Source: Amycolatopsis keratiniphila subsp. keratiniphila (GTDB lineage Bacteria; Actinomycetota; Actinomycetes; Mycobacteriales; Pseudonocardiaceae). From it: a stretch of DNA of 64,000 nucleotides. The DNA is taken from contig NZ_LQMT02000022.1 of the NCBI RefSeq assembly GCF_001620365.2, forward strand, positions 120,716 through 184,715, read 5' to 3'. Positions 40,036 through 47,769 of this stretch are shown here, one piece after another; the stretch's first letter is position 1, and each line of letters opens with the position of its first letter. Under the pieces are notes generated by a model that saw only the letters and a list, made by a program, of their open reading frames with translations, searched no databases and was not told the origin of the DNA. The translations under genes were made by a program, and so were the position numbers.

Positions 40036-40398
40036 CTAGTCGAAGTCCCAGTCGGTCAGGATGCCCACGAAGATGAAACCCGCCAAGAGCAGCAGGATGA
40101 TGGCCACGCCGAGATAGCCGATGATGATCGCCGCGAGCGCCATCCCCTGGCCGCCCGCTTCCCCGCGTTTGGCCTTGGAATGCGCGATATGCCCCATGAT
40201 GACGCCGGCGATCGACGGCAGCCCGCTGCACGCGACGAGGCTCGCGATCGACACGACCAGCGCCGCGATCGCGAGACCTTGTTCCTGCGGTGGCATCGCC
40301 GGGCCGTATCCGTAACCCGGTTGCTGGTACGGCTGCCCGTACGGAGGTTGCTGACCGTAGGGCTGCTGCTGACCGTAGGGGTCTTGCGGGTATGTCAC
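40036..40398 (-). CDS. DUF4190-type membrane protein with Gln/Pro/Tyr-rich N-terminus
   Basis: 120 residues. Residues 1-35 are repeats of the PYGQQ/PYGQP kind, probably disordered. Two transmembrane helices follow (LAIAALVVSIASLVACSGLP and ALAAIIIGYLGVAIILLLLA) with the DUF4190 pattern IMGHIAHSKAKRGEAGGQG between them. Widespread in actinobacteria; function not known. Confidence 0.88.
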   Translation of the reverse strand: MTYPQDPYGQQQPYGQQPPYGQPYQQPGYGYGPAMPPQEQGLAIAALVVSIASLVACSGLPSIAGVIMGHIAHSKAKRGEAGGQGMALAAIIIGYLGVAIILLLLAGFIFVGILTDWDFD

Positions 40399-40421
40399 CC
40401 GCTAACCGTAACCGGCGACGC

Positions 40422-40709
40422 TCAGGATGCCTGGCTCTTCGCGGCCTTCGCCGCGATTCGTGCCTGGACTTCGGGACGGCGCAGCGGCGGCACCGTCGTC
40501 GGCGGCTGACGGCGCGGGGGCAGCTCGGCCAGCACACGCCGGGTGATCTCGGTGATCTCGGCGACGGCGGCCTCGAACGGCTCGCGGGTGGCGTCGGAAA
40601 GGCTCTGCACTCCGGACACCTTGCGGACGTACTGGCGGGCGGCGGCCTCGATCTCGTCCGGCGTCGCCGCCGGTTCCAGGCCTCGTAGCGTGGTGATGTT
40701 GCGGCACAT
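40422..40709 (-). CDS. DUF2277 conserved protein
   Basis: 95 residues starting MCRNITTLRGLEPAATPDEI, the invariant opening of DUF2277. It continues with AARQYVRKVSG and a helical repeat AAVAEITEITRRVL; the Arg/Ala-rich tail (RIAAKAAKSQAS) is also typical. The ATG at 40709 is preferred to a start 48 bases upstream because of this conserved beginning. The role is not known. Confidence 0.9.
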   Translation of the reverse strand: MCRNITTLRGLEPAATPDEIEAAARQYVRKVSGVQSLSDATREPFEAAVAEITEITRRVLAELPPRRQPPTTVPPLRRPEVQARIAAKAAKSQAS

Positions 40710-40822
40710 GCCCCGATCGTACGTCCGCCCACCGACGTTTCCGAGCGCTCCGATCACACAGTCGGTTAGAAGCTGCCCTGGTTCGTTGACGCCGAAAAAC
40801 GCGTTTGGGCACCCTCGGCGGA

Positions 40823-41767
40823 GTGCCCCTCAGACCTCGCTCTCTCCGTCGTGCGCCCGTCGAGCCGATCCCCGAACCGGCCGAACCCTCCCCGATACCT
40901 GAACAGGTCTGGCAGCGCGTCCCGATCGACGCCCTGATCGACCTGGTCACCGAGATCTTCACCGCGCACGACCTGCCGTGGTCGCGGGCCAGGATGGCCG
41001 CCGAGGCGTTGTGCCACGGCGATCTCACCGGAACGCCGGAGTCCGGTGTCGCCGAACTGACCCGCCTGCATCTGCCGATGCTGGCCAACGGGATGGTGCG
41101 GCCGAGGGCCGAACCGCTGATGATCGCCGACCGCGGCGCCGCGGCCCTGATCGACTACCGTCGCGCGCCGGGCCTGTGGGCCGTCGGCGACGCGATGGAC
41201 CGGGCGGTGTCCCGGGCGGGCCGGTACGGCGTCGGGCTCATGTCGGTGCGCGGCGTCGGGCCGTTCGGCCGGGCCGGGCACCATGCCGCGAGGGCGTTGC
41301 CGCACACCATGATCGGGCTCGTCATGGCGGCGGGCGGGGAGCGCGGGACGGCCGCGAACCCGCTCGGCATGGCCGCCCCCGCCGGCGCGTACCCCGAATT
41401 CGTGCTCGACCTGGACACGCTGGCGGAGGTCGACAGCGCCGCGATCGCCGGTTTCGCCCTGCTGGTGGAGATCTTCGCCGGGGTGCTGTCGGGGGTCGGC
41501 GACCACGACCACGACACCGGGCTGATGGTGATGGCCATCGCGCCGACGACGCTGCGCAGCGCCGACGGGTTCTACAAGGCCGCGAGCGCGTTGTTCGGCA
41601 GCCTGCTCGGCTGGGAGGGCGGCACCCCGGTCCGCTATCCGGGCTGGCGCGAGGCGCAGTACCTCGAACAGTGCCAGGCACTGGGTGTCCCGCTGAACGA
41701 GCCGGTGCACCGGGAGCTCGAAGAACTCGCGAAGGCGTTGCGCCTGGCGCCGCTGCAGGGCCGCTAG
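40823..41767 (+). CDS. Ldh/malate dehydrogenase type-2 family protein with degenerate active site
   Basis: About 314 residues (GTG 40823; TTG 40805 possible). It aligns in outline with the YiaK/sulfolactate-dehydrogenase family: a helical start, ESGVAELTRLHLPML, the YGVGLMSVRGVGPFGRAG stretch, NPLGMAAPAG and the dimer region LLVEIFAGVLSG. The catalytic SHG histidine is missing (ESGVAEL), the NH(F/W) histidine reads GP, and the KGxGL lysine reads IAGFAL. It is therefore probably not an active dehydrogenase. It runs to the 160-bp repeat cassette, whose duplicated edge contains its last codons. Confidence 0.7.
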   Translation: MPLRPRSLRRAPVEPIPEPAEPSPIPEQVWQRVPIDALIDLVTEIFTAHDLPWSRARMAAEALCHGDLTGTPESGVAELTRLHLPMLANGMVRPRAEPLMIADRGAAALIDYRRAPGLWAVGDAMDRAVSRAGRYGVGLMSVRGVGPFGRAGHHAARALPHTMIGLVMAAGGERGTAANPLGMAAPAGAYPEFVLDLDTLAEVDSAAIAGFALLVEIFAGVLSGVGDHDHDTGLMVMAIAPTTLRSADGFYKAASALFGSLLGWEGGTPVRYPGWREAQYLEQCQALGVPLNEPVHRELEELAKALRLAPLQGR

Positions 41768-41929
41768 CCACACGTGATCAGACGGACGACACGCGTGATC
41801 AGGGGGACGACACACGTGATCAGACGGACGACACGGCGACGGAACCCGGTCACAGGTGTGTCGTCCGTCTGAGCACAGGTGTCGTCCGGCAGATCACGCG
41901 TGAGGCGAGCCGTTGCAGGGCCGCTAGCC
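41754..41929. repeat. 160-bp repeat cassette with 16-bp flanking direct repeats
   Basis: TGCAGGGCCGCTAGCC occurs at 41754-41769 and again at 41914-41929, exactly 160 bases apart. Between them are three direct copies of a 21-bp unit (CACGTGATCAGACGGACGACA; 41771-41791, 41792-41812, 41813-41833) and two inverted copies (41859-41879, 41880-41900) around a 25-base spacer. The whole can fold into a branched hairpin. The flanking copies contain, respectively, the stop codon of the gene at 40823 and that of the convergent S4 gene, which would overlap at CTAG if one copy and the cassette were removed. Confidence 0.88.
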
Positions 41930-42142
41930 CAGGACGACGCGGCCGCCTTCGCCGCCGACTTCCACGACGTCGCCGTTCGTCAGCTGACGGCCGCGCCGGA
42001 CCTCCACCTCGCCGTTGACCGTGACCTCTTCGGCGTCGAGGAGGTCTTTGGCGTGCGATCCGTCTTCGGCCAGGTTGGCCAGTTTGAGGAACTGGCCGAG
42101 GCGGATCGGTTCACCGGTGATCGGGACGTCGTGGATGCTCAT
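41924..42142 (-). CDS. Small S4-domain RNA-binding protein
   Basis: 72 residues, essentially a single S4 domain: IRLGQFLKLANLAEDGSHAK, LLDAEEVTVNGEVEVRRGRQ and DVVEVGG, the alpha-L fold used by YbcJ/RluB-like proteins and ribosome-associated factors. Its last codons lie in the 16-bp repeat at the cassette edge. The gene starts seven bases downstream of the serine protease stop on the same strand, so they may be co-transcribed. Confidence 0.9.
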   Translation of the reverse strand: MSIHDVPITGEPIRLGQFLKLANLAEDGSHAKDLLDAEEVTVNGEVEVRRGRQLTNGDVVEVGGEGGRVVLG

Positions 42143-42149
42143 GGGGAGA

Positions 42150-42911
42150 TCATCCCCGTGCGTCCATCTTCCGGTACAAGGTGGCGACGTCGGTGTCGAA
42201 GTAGCTGCTGTAGGACGTGTCCGGATCGTCCCCGCCGTAGAGGTAGCCGCCGATCACGCCGACGACGGTGCCGAGCTCGGTCTTCGGGTCCGGGTCGACC
42301 ACCCACGGGCCGCCGCTGGTGCCAGTGGTGAAGCCGGGGCACGCGACGCGCATCTGATAGGTGTCGGCCTGGGCGCTGGTGCCGTGGCAGACGACCGGCG
42401 CCTCCCGTTCGTCGGGATACCCGGTCAGGGTGATCGAGTGGGCGAATCCGCCGCCGGTCAGCAGGGTGTTGGCGCCCGTGACGCTTTCGAGGGTCTTCGT
42501 GGTGCCCGCCTGACGGGCGGTCGCGAACCCGACGTCCAGGTCCGGATCGGACGACTCGGCCCAGCCGTCGGGAACCTGCGGATCCGAGACCTCCCAGTAC
42601 CCGTACGGCGCGACACCGTCGTGATAGCCGGGCGCGAACGTGATCCCCGTCGCGTACTCGCCGCCTTCGCCGTCGTGCAGGCAGTGCGCCGCCGTGAGCA
42701 GGAGGTCACCGGGCGCGCTGTGGACGACGCTGGCCGTGCAGAAATGCGTTCCGTCCAGGAAGAGCGCGCCGATCGCGGGATTGGTCCGCGGTGCCTCGGG
42801 GGTGGCCGCCACCGTCGCGGCGGGGACGGCGTCTTCGGTCGCGGCGGGATCCGACGCGGCGGAGCAACCGGACAGAACGACACAGAGCACGAGCAACAGG
42901 GCGCGGCGCAT
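42150..42911 (-). CDS. Trypsin-like serine protease lipoprotein
   Basis: 253 residues. Signal with lipobox LSGC16, a Thr/Pro/Ala-rich linker, then an S1 fold: LLLTAAHCLHD (His), SDPDLDVGFATA (Asp), TTGTSGGPWVVD (Ser). One disulfide is likely between cysteines around the histidine loop. Anchored to the outer membrane face. Resembles V8/glutamyl-endopeptidase-like actinobacterial proteases, but the primary specificity is not evident. Followed by the S4 gene. Confidence 0.9.
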   Translation of the reverse strand: MRRALLLVLCVVLSGCSAASDPAATEDAVPAATVAATPEAPRTNPAIGALFLDGTHFCTASVVHSAPGDLLLTAAHCLHDGEGGEYATGITFAPGYHDGVAPYGYWEVSDPQVPDGWAESSDPDLDVGFATARQAGTTKTLESVTGANTLLTGGGFAHSITLTGYPDEREAPVVCHGTSAQADTYQMRVACPGFTTGTSGGPWVVDPDPKTELGTVVGVIGGYLYGGDDPDTSYSSYFDTDVATLYRKMDARG

Positions 42912-43019
42912 CGTCTTCCTTTCGCTCGTCCACGGCTGTCCGGTTACAGATCACCATAAGCGGGGTGCGAAGACAGCCGGAATCGATCAACGCACAGCAA
43001 GCTCACAGCCGTAGTATGT

Positions 43020-43034
43020 GTTACCTCCGGTAAC
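43020..43034. promoter_or_regulatory. Operator-like palindrome at the SDR promoter
   Basis: GTTACC-TCC-GGTAAC, a perfect 6+6 palindrome three bases after a TAGTAT -10-like hexamer (43012-43017) and 23 bases before the SDR start codon. This overlaps the expected transcript start and fits a TetR-family repressor site; no cognate regulator is adjacent. Confidence 0.45.
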
Positions 43035-43057
43035 AGTCGAGCGGGTTGGGAGCGGGT

Positions 43058-43882
43058 ATGAAGTCGTTCACGGACAAGGTCGTGGTGATCACGGGCGCGG
43101 GCTCGGGGATCGGCAAGGCGCTCGCGATCGAGCTGGCGGGGCGGGGTGCCAGGCTGGCGCTTTCCGACGTCGACGCCGTCCGCGCGGCGGGCACCGTCGC
43201 GGAGTGCGAGAAGGCCGGCGCGACCGCGAAGGCGTACGAGCTCGACGTCGCCGACCGTGACGCCGTCCTCGCACATGCCGAGGAGGTCGCCGTCGATTTC
43301 GGCGGGGCCAACGTCGTGGTGAACAACGCCGGGGTCGCGCTCGGCGCCACGGTCGAGGAAATGACCTGGGACGACTACGACTGGCTGATGGGGATCAATC
43401 TCGGCGGCGTGGTCAACGGCACGAAAGCGTTTCTGCCCCAGGTCATCGCTTCGGGTGACGGGCACATCGTCAACCTTTCGAGTGTGTTCGGCTTCATCGG
43501 CGTGCCTACACAGAGCGCTTACAACGCCGCGAAATTCGCGGTGCGGGGGTTCACCGAGGCGCTGCGGCAGGAAATGCTGATCGCCCGGCATCCGGTCAAG
43601 GTCAGCTGCGTGCATCCCGGTGGCATCAAGACGAATATCGCCCGTGACGCGCGGGGCGGCGCCGAGCGGGACATCGACAAAGCCGCCGAGGGATTCGAAA
43701 AGATCGCGAGGACGACGCCGGAGAAGGCCGCGCAGACCATCGTCCGCGGTATCGAACGGGGGACGGCGCGGATCCTGATCGGTCCGGACGCGTACGCCAT
43801 CGACGCGATTCCCCGTGTGCTCGGCTCCTTTTACCAGCGGCCGCTCGCGCTGTTGGGGCGCTTGGGAATGCGGAATCTCTGA
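43058..43882 (+). CDS. Short-chain dehydrogenase/reductase
   Basis: 274 residues. Classical SDR: TGAGSGIGKALAIELAGRGA (cofactor), NNAGVALG, NLSSVFGFIGVPTQSAYNAAK (Ser-Tyr-Lys). The Asp in SDVDAVR after beta-2 favours NAD over NADP. The C-terminal tail (~235-274, PRVLGSFYQRPLALLGRLG) is extended and amphipathic, as in mycobacterial SDRs acting on lipid substrates. ATG 43058 has GGGAGCGGG upstream. The operator-like palindrome suggests it is inducible. Confidence 0.92.
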   Translation: MKSFTDKVVVITGAGSGIGKALAIELAGRGARLALSDVDAVRAAGTVAECEKAGATAKAYELDVADRDAVLAHAEEVAVDFGGANVVVNNAGVALGATVEEMTWDDYDWLMGINLGGVVNGTKAFLPQVIASGDGHIVNLSSVFGFIGVPTQSAYNAAKFAVRGFTEALRQEMLIARHPVKVSCVHPGGIKTNIARDARGGAERDIDKAAEGFEKIARTTPEKAAQTIVRGIERGTARILIGPDAYAIDAIPRVLGSFYQRPLALLGRLGMRNL

Positions 43883-44020
43883 GAAAGCGGAAGCCACTGA
43901 ACGGAGTAACCCTCCGTGGTCCGGACGGCTCGGGATAACTCGATCGGGGTGCGTTACTTACGGCGGCGTCGGAAATGCACCACAATGCTCAAGTTCGTGA
44001 TTCCCCTTCCGGAGGTCCCC

Positions 44021-44665
44021 ATGCCGCGCGCCGCCCAGCGCCGTACGCCGACCGATGCCGCGCTCTCCGTCGAGACGGCGGAGTTGCTGGACCGGACCGG
44101 GATCATCGCGGCGAGCCTGCCGAAACGGCGGCGCAGCCCGGAGAACGAACCCGAGCCCGAGCCGATGCCGGTGCGGCCGCCGGTCTGCGAACCGGTGGTG
44201 GACAAGGATCTCCGCCCCAAGGCCGTCGTCATCCATCGCCGCGCCAGGTCCTGGCTGGTCGGCGGGGCGGGGGTGGCGCTGCTCGCGATCGGCTGGTTCG
44301 CCGGCACCTTCACCTTCCAGCCGGTCGACGACACCGCCTTGCCCGAGCAGCCATTGCCCGCCGTGGCGACCCAGCAGGCCGCGCCGCCGGTCGCGCAGCC
44401 GCCCGCGCCGCAGGCCGCCCCGGTCACCGTCTATGTCCCGGTCACCGTGAAGCAGCAAGCGCCCGCGACGAAGAAGAAGCCCGTCAAGGAACGGGTCGTC
44501 GCCCTGCCGCCCGCCGAGACCAGGCCGCCGGAGCAGCCGCGCTCCGACCTCGGCTCGCGCGAGAAGCCCACGCAGGACATCCGGAGCATGATGGACCCCG
44601 TCGTGGCGAGTTCACTGGCGATGCAGATGGCGCAGGGAATGGTGAGCTACAGCTACGGCCGCTGA
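44021..44665 (+). CDS. Single-pass membrane protein with Pro-rich linker
   Basis: 214 residues, ATG 44021 with GGAGG seven bases upstream. A cytosolic N-terminal ~85 residues (RRTPTDAALSVETAELLDRT, acidic Glu/Pro run) precede one helix (WLVGGAGVALLAIGWFAGTF, ~87-106), and an outside Ala/Pro/Gln-rich region ends with a short helix (SSLAMQMAQGMVSYSYGR). It resembles in plan the extracytoplasmic partners of anti-sigma or cell-wall proteins, but I do not recognise it. The stop lies inside the 3' end of the convergent LysR gene. Confidence 0.72.
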   Translation: MPRAAQRRTPTDAALSVETAELLDRTGIIAASLPKRRRSPENEPEPEPMPVRPPVCEPVVDKDLRPKAVVIHRRARSWLVGGAGVALLAIGWFAGTFTFQPVDDTALPEQPLPAVATQQAAPPVAQPPAPQAAPVTVYVPVTVKQQAPATKKKPVKERVVALPPAETRPPEQPRSDLGSREKPTQDIRSMMDPVVASSLAMQMAQGMVSYSYGR

Positions 44666-45507
44666 CCCGTCAGTGCGGCGGCCAGCGCCGAACCCTCGCC
44701 GGGATCCCCGTGCACGAGTTCGGTGCGGTGCACCACCCGTGGCGAGGACAGGGAAAGCGCGCTCACACCGGTGATGACGTCCGCCGGGAGCAGCGCCAGA
44801 CCCTGACCGGCGGCGACCAGGCCGAGCAGACCGCGGACGTCGGTGCCGGTGTAGCGGAGCCTGCCGCGGAATCCGTCGGTCGAGGCGAACTTTCTCAAGC
44901 GTTCCAAGGGAATCGCCGTGTCCGGCGCGTCGATCCAGCCCGCGTCGGCGAGTTCGGCGAGCCGGACCGCGCGCCCCGCCATCGGATGCCCGTCGGGCAC
45001 CGCGACCGCGAGCGGGCGTTCGCCGACGACGGTGGTGGTGAGCGGGCCGACGTCCGGCAGCGGGAGCGGATCGCTCGGCGCGGTCATGCCGTCGACGAGA
45101 CCCAGGTCGAGCGAGCCGGTCGCGACCTCCGGCAGGACGTCGTCGCGGCTCAAGACGCGTAGTTCCGTGCCGCGGCGCGCGGCGGCGGCGACTTCGGCGG
45201 TGAGCGACAGCGGGGTGAGCCCGAGGACGACCCGGCCGGTGGGCGCCGCGGTGAGCCGGGCGAGGTCCGCGCGGGCGGCGTCGAGCCGGGTCAGCAGCGG
45301 ACCGGCGTGTTCGAGGAGACGTTCCCCGGCCGGTGTCGGGGCGACGGGCCGCCGGGTGAGCAGCGCGGTGCCGAGGTCCTGTTCGAGTGCGGCGATGTGC
45401 TGGGAGATCGCGGATTGCGTGTAGCCGAGGTCGTGAGCCGCCCGCGAGAACGAGCCGCCGCGGGCCACCGCCACGAAGGTGCGGAGCAGATGGGTCTCCA
45501 TGAGCAT
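44653..45507 (-). CDS. LysR-family transcriptional regulator
   Basis: 284 residues. N-terminal HTH LLRTFVAVARGGSFSRAAHD followed by LGYTQSAISQHIAALEQDLG is standard LysR; the remaining ~200 residues form the effector-binding domain (LGLVDGMTAPSD, VAAGQGLALLPADV). ATG 45507 or 45501. It diverges from the amidotransferase-like gene at 45578, the likely target of regulation, with 70 bases between the starts. Confidence 0.92.
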   Translation of the reverse strand: MLMETHLLRTFVAVARGGSFSRAAHDLGYTQSAISQHIAALEQDLGTALLTRRPVAPTPAGERLLEHAGPLLTRLDAARADLARLTAAPTGRVVLGLTPLSLTAEVAAAARRGTELRVLSRDDVLPEVATGSLDLGLVDGMTAPSDPLPLPDVGPLTTTVVGERPLAVAVPDGHPMAGRAVRLAELADAGWIDAPDTAIPLERLRKFASTDGFRGRLRYTGTDVRGLLGLVAAGQGLALLPADVITGVSALSLSSPRVVHRTELVHGDPGEGSALAAALTGQRP

Positions 45508-45577
45508 CAGTATCGCTTATGGACACAGCAGGGATCATCGTTGGCGCTGAACTCGGTTCGCGGGTCAGGATGACCGC

Positions 45578-46294
45578 ATGACACAGACAGCCCGGGTCGC
45601 CGTGGTCGGCGACCGCTCGGACGGCGTCCGCTCCCACGTCCGCATCCCGATGCTCTTCGAACGGCTCGCCGAACGCGACGGCCTCGAACTCGACGCCTAC
45701 TGGATCCCGACCGACGCCGCCGGGGACCTCACCGGTTTCGACGCCGTCTGGCTGGTGCCCGGCAGCCCCTACCGGTCCGAATCCGGTGCGGTGGAGACCG
45801 TGCGCGCCGCCCGCGAGAACGGCATCCCGTTCCTCGGCACCTGCGCCGGCTTCCAGCACGCGCTGCTGGAATTCGCGCGGCACGTCTGTGGTCTCGGCGG
45901 AATCGGGCACGCGGAGAACGCGCCGGACGCGGAAGAGCGGTTGATCGTCCCGCTCGCGTGCTCGCTCGTCGGCCACGAAGGCGCCGTCCACATCACTCCG
46001 GACACCCTGGCGGCTCGGGTGCTCGGGGTGGCACGTTCCGTTGAGCGGTATCACTGTTCGTACGGTCTCGACGCCCGGCACCTGGACACCTTGGCGGCGA
46101 ACGGGGTGGTCTTCAGTGGATTCGACGGCGACGGCGACGCGCGGATCGCGGAACTGCCGGAGCATCCGTTCTTCCTGGCGACGCTGTTCCAGCCGGAACT
46201 CGCCGGCGACGGAACCCGGCCGCATCCGATCGTGCGGGCCTTCGCGCTGGCCGCGGTGGAGCACGCGAAACTGTCGGTCCACAGTGGACACTGA
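45578..46294 (+). CDS. CTP synthase C-terminal-like amidotransferase-family protein
   Basis: 238 residues. Class I glutamine amidotransferase fold. The nucleophile elbow is PFLGTCAGFQHALLEF (Cys, codon TGC). The His-x-Glu of the triad reads LFQPEL (His replaced by Gln), a substitution also recalled in the CTP-synthase-C-terminal-related (seleno)protein family, some of whose members use Sec at the cysteine. It lacks the synthase domain, so it does not make CTP. It lies divergent to a LysR gene and before an MFS transporter. Confidence 0.82.
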   Translation: MTQTARVAVVGDRSDGVRSHVRIPMLFERLAERDGLELDAYWIPTDAAGDLTGFDAVWLVPGSPYRSESGAVETVRAARENGIPFLGTCAGFQHALLEFARHVCGLGGIGHAENAPDAEERLIVPLACSLVGHEGAVHITPDTLAARVLGVARSVERYHCSYGLDARHLDTLAANGVVFSGFDGDGDARIAELPEHPFFLATLFQPELAGDGTRPHPIVRAFALAAVEHAKLSVHSGH

Positions 46295-46366
46295 CGGTCG
46301 GCGTGGGCCGGATGGCCGCTGACACAGCGGAAGTGATCGACTACCGTGAGCCAAGGGGAGGGGCTC

Positions 46367-47629
46367 ATGGAGAAGGGGGATTCCGCTCGGGGCACCGCGT
46401 TCAAGGCCGCTTTCGCGGTCGGCGAGTTCCGTGCGTTGTGGGCGGCGGAGGCGCTTTCGCAGGCCGGTGACCAGCTGGCCAGGGTCGCGTTGTCGGTGCT
46501 GGTCTGGGAGAGAACGGCGTCGGCCGGGCTGACCGGGCTCACCTACGGCCTGACGTATCTGCCGACGCTGATCGGCGGCACCCTGTTCGCCGGTTTGGCG
46601 GACCGGTATTCGCGACGGACGGTGATGATCGTCTGCGACCTGCTGCGCGCGGCGATCGCGGCGCTGATGGCCGTGCCGGGGACGCCGCTGCCGGTGCTGG
46701 CCGGGCTGCTGGTGATCCTGACGATGGCGGGCGGCCCGTTCCGGGCGGCGCAGCTCGCGTTGCTCCCGGACGTCCTCGAAGGCGACCGGTACGTCGCCGG
46801 GCTCGCCGTCCGGACGATCACCATCCAAACGGCACAGCTGGCCGGATTCGGCGGTGGCGGACTGGTGATCGGGCTCGTGACGCCCTACTGGGGGCTGGTG
46901 ATCGACGCGGTGACCTTTGTGGTCTCGGCACTGCTCGTCTCCGCCGGGGTGCGCCGCCGAGGGCCAGCCGCCACGGAATCTTCGGTGAAAAGCCGTGTGG
47001 CGCGGGCTTTCAGTGGCGAAGGTGCCAGGGAACTGTGGCAGGGCAAGGGAATCCGGGTGCTCTTCGGGTTGAAGATGCTCGCCGGGTTCGCCATCGCGCC
47101 GGAGGGGCTCGCGGCGCCGCTCGCCGTCGGGCTCGGGGCGGGCAGTTTCGCGGTCGGTCTTATTCTCGCGGCCGATCCGATCGGTTCGGTAATAGGCTCG
47201 TGGATCTTCACGAAATGGGTTCCGGCGCGACGGAAAACGCGAATCGTCGGCATTCTCGCCATCGCATCCGTCGTTCCTTTGGTCTTTGTCTTCTTTCGCC
47301 CGTCATTGCCCGTCTGTCTCGTGCTGATCGGGCTCAGCGGGGCCTTCGCGGCGCCGTACCACCTGCAGGCCGTCGCGTTGATGGCCCGCGCGGTGCCCGA
47401 CGGCGTCCGGGCGCAGGTGATGGGCCTGACCTCGACGAGTTTGGTGACCGTGCAAGGAATCGGGATCATGCTCGCGGGCGGTCTCGCCCAGCTGACCGGT
47501 CCGTTCGTGGCCGTCGGGGTGGCCGCGACGGTGGCCGTCGTCTCGGCGGGACCGATGGCGATGGCATGGAAACGCGCCATCGCCACCGGCCCCGATGTCT
47601 GGCTCCCGGCCGGGAGCCGAACCGGCTGA
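46367..47629 (+). CDS. MFS transporter
   Basis: 420 residues, about 12 helices. The family loop motif GLADRYSRRTVMIVCDLLRA follows helix two. The first helix region FRALWAAEALSQAGDQLARV is typical of MFS drug/metabolite exporters of the enterobactin-exporter (EntS-like) group. ATG 46367 has GGGGAGGGG upstream; a GTG at 46346 is less likely. No substrate can be assigned; it follows the amidotransferase-like gene on the same strand. Confidence 0.88.
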   Translation: MEKGDSARGTAFKAAFAVGEFRALWAAEALSQAGDQLARVALSVLVWERTASAGLTGLTYGLTYLPTLIGGTLFAGLADRYSRRTVMIVCDLLRAAIAALMAVPGTPLPVLAGLLVILTMAGGPFRAAQLALLPDVLEGDRYVAGLAVRTITIQTAQLAGFGGGGLVIGLVTPYWGLVIDAVTFVVSALLVSAGVRRRGPAATESSVKSRVARAFSGEGARELWQGKGIRVLFGLKMLAGFAIAPEGLAAPLAVGLGAGSFAVGLILAADPIGSVIGSWIFTKWVPARRKTRIVGILAIASVVPLVFVFFRPSLPVCLVLIGLSGAFAAPYHLQAVALMARAVPDGVRAQVMGLTSTSLVTVQGIGIMLAGGLAQLTGPFVAVGVAATVAVVSAGPMAMAWKRAIATGPDVWLPAGSRTG

Positions 47630-47769
47630 ATTGGTGGGATCAGTCCTCGCGACCGTTCATGATGGTCCTCCCTCCCACTGCTCCATCTGTGTGTTCCGGA
47701 ATTGACTCGAGCCACCCTCAGTACTACCTCGGATACATTGAAATGTGTACGGAAGGGGGACCGGTGACG

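Noticed and set aside
41771..41900. CRISPR array
   Set aside because: The 21-bp units are contiguous without unique spacers, include inverted copies, and no cas genes are present.
45578..46294. Selenocysteine use in the CTP-synthase-C-terminal-like protein
   Set aside because: The nucleophile codon is TGC, an ordinary cysteine; no in-frame TGA and no SECIS search was possible.
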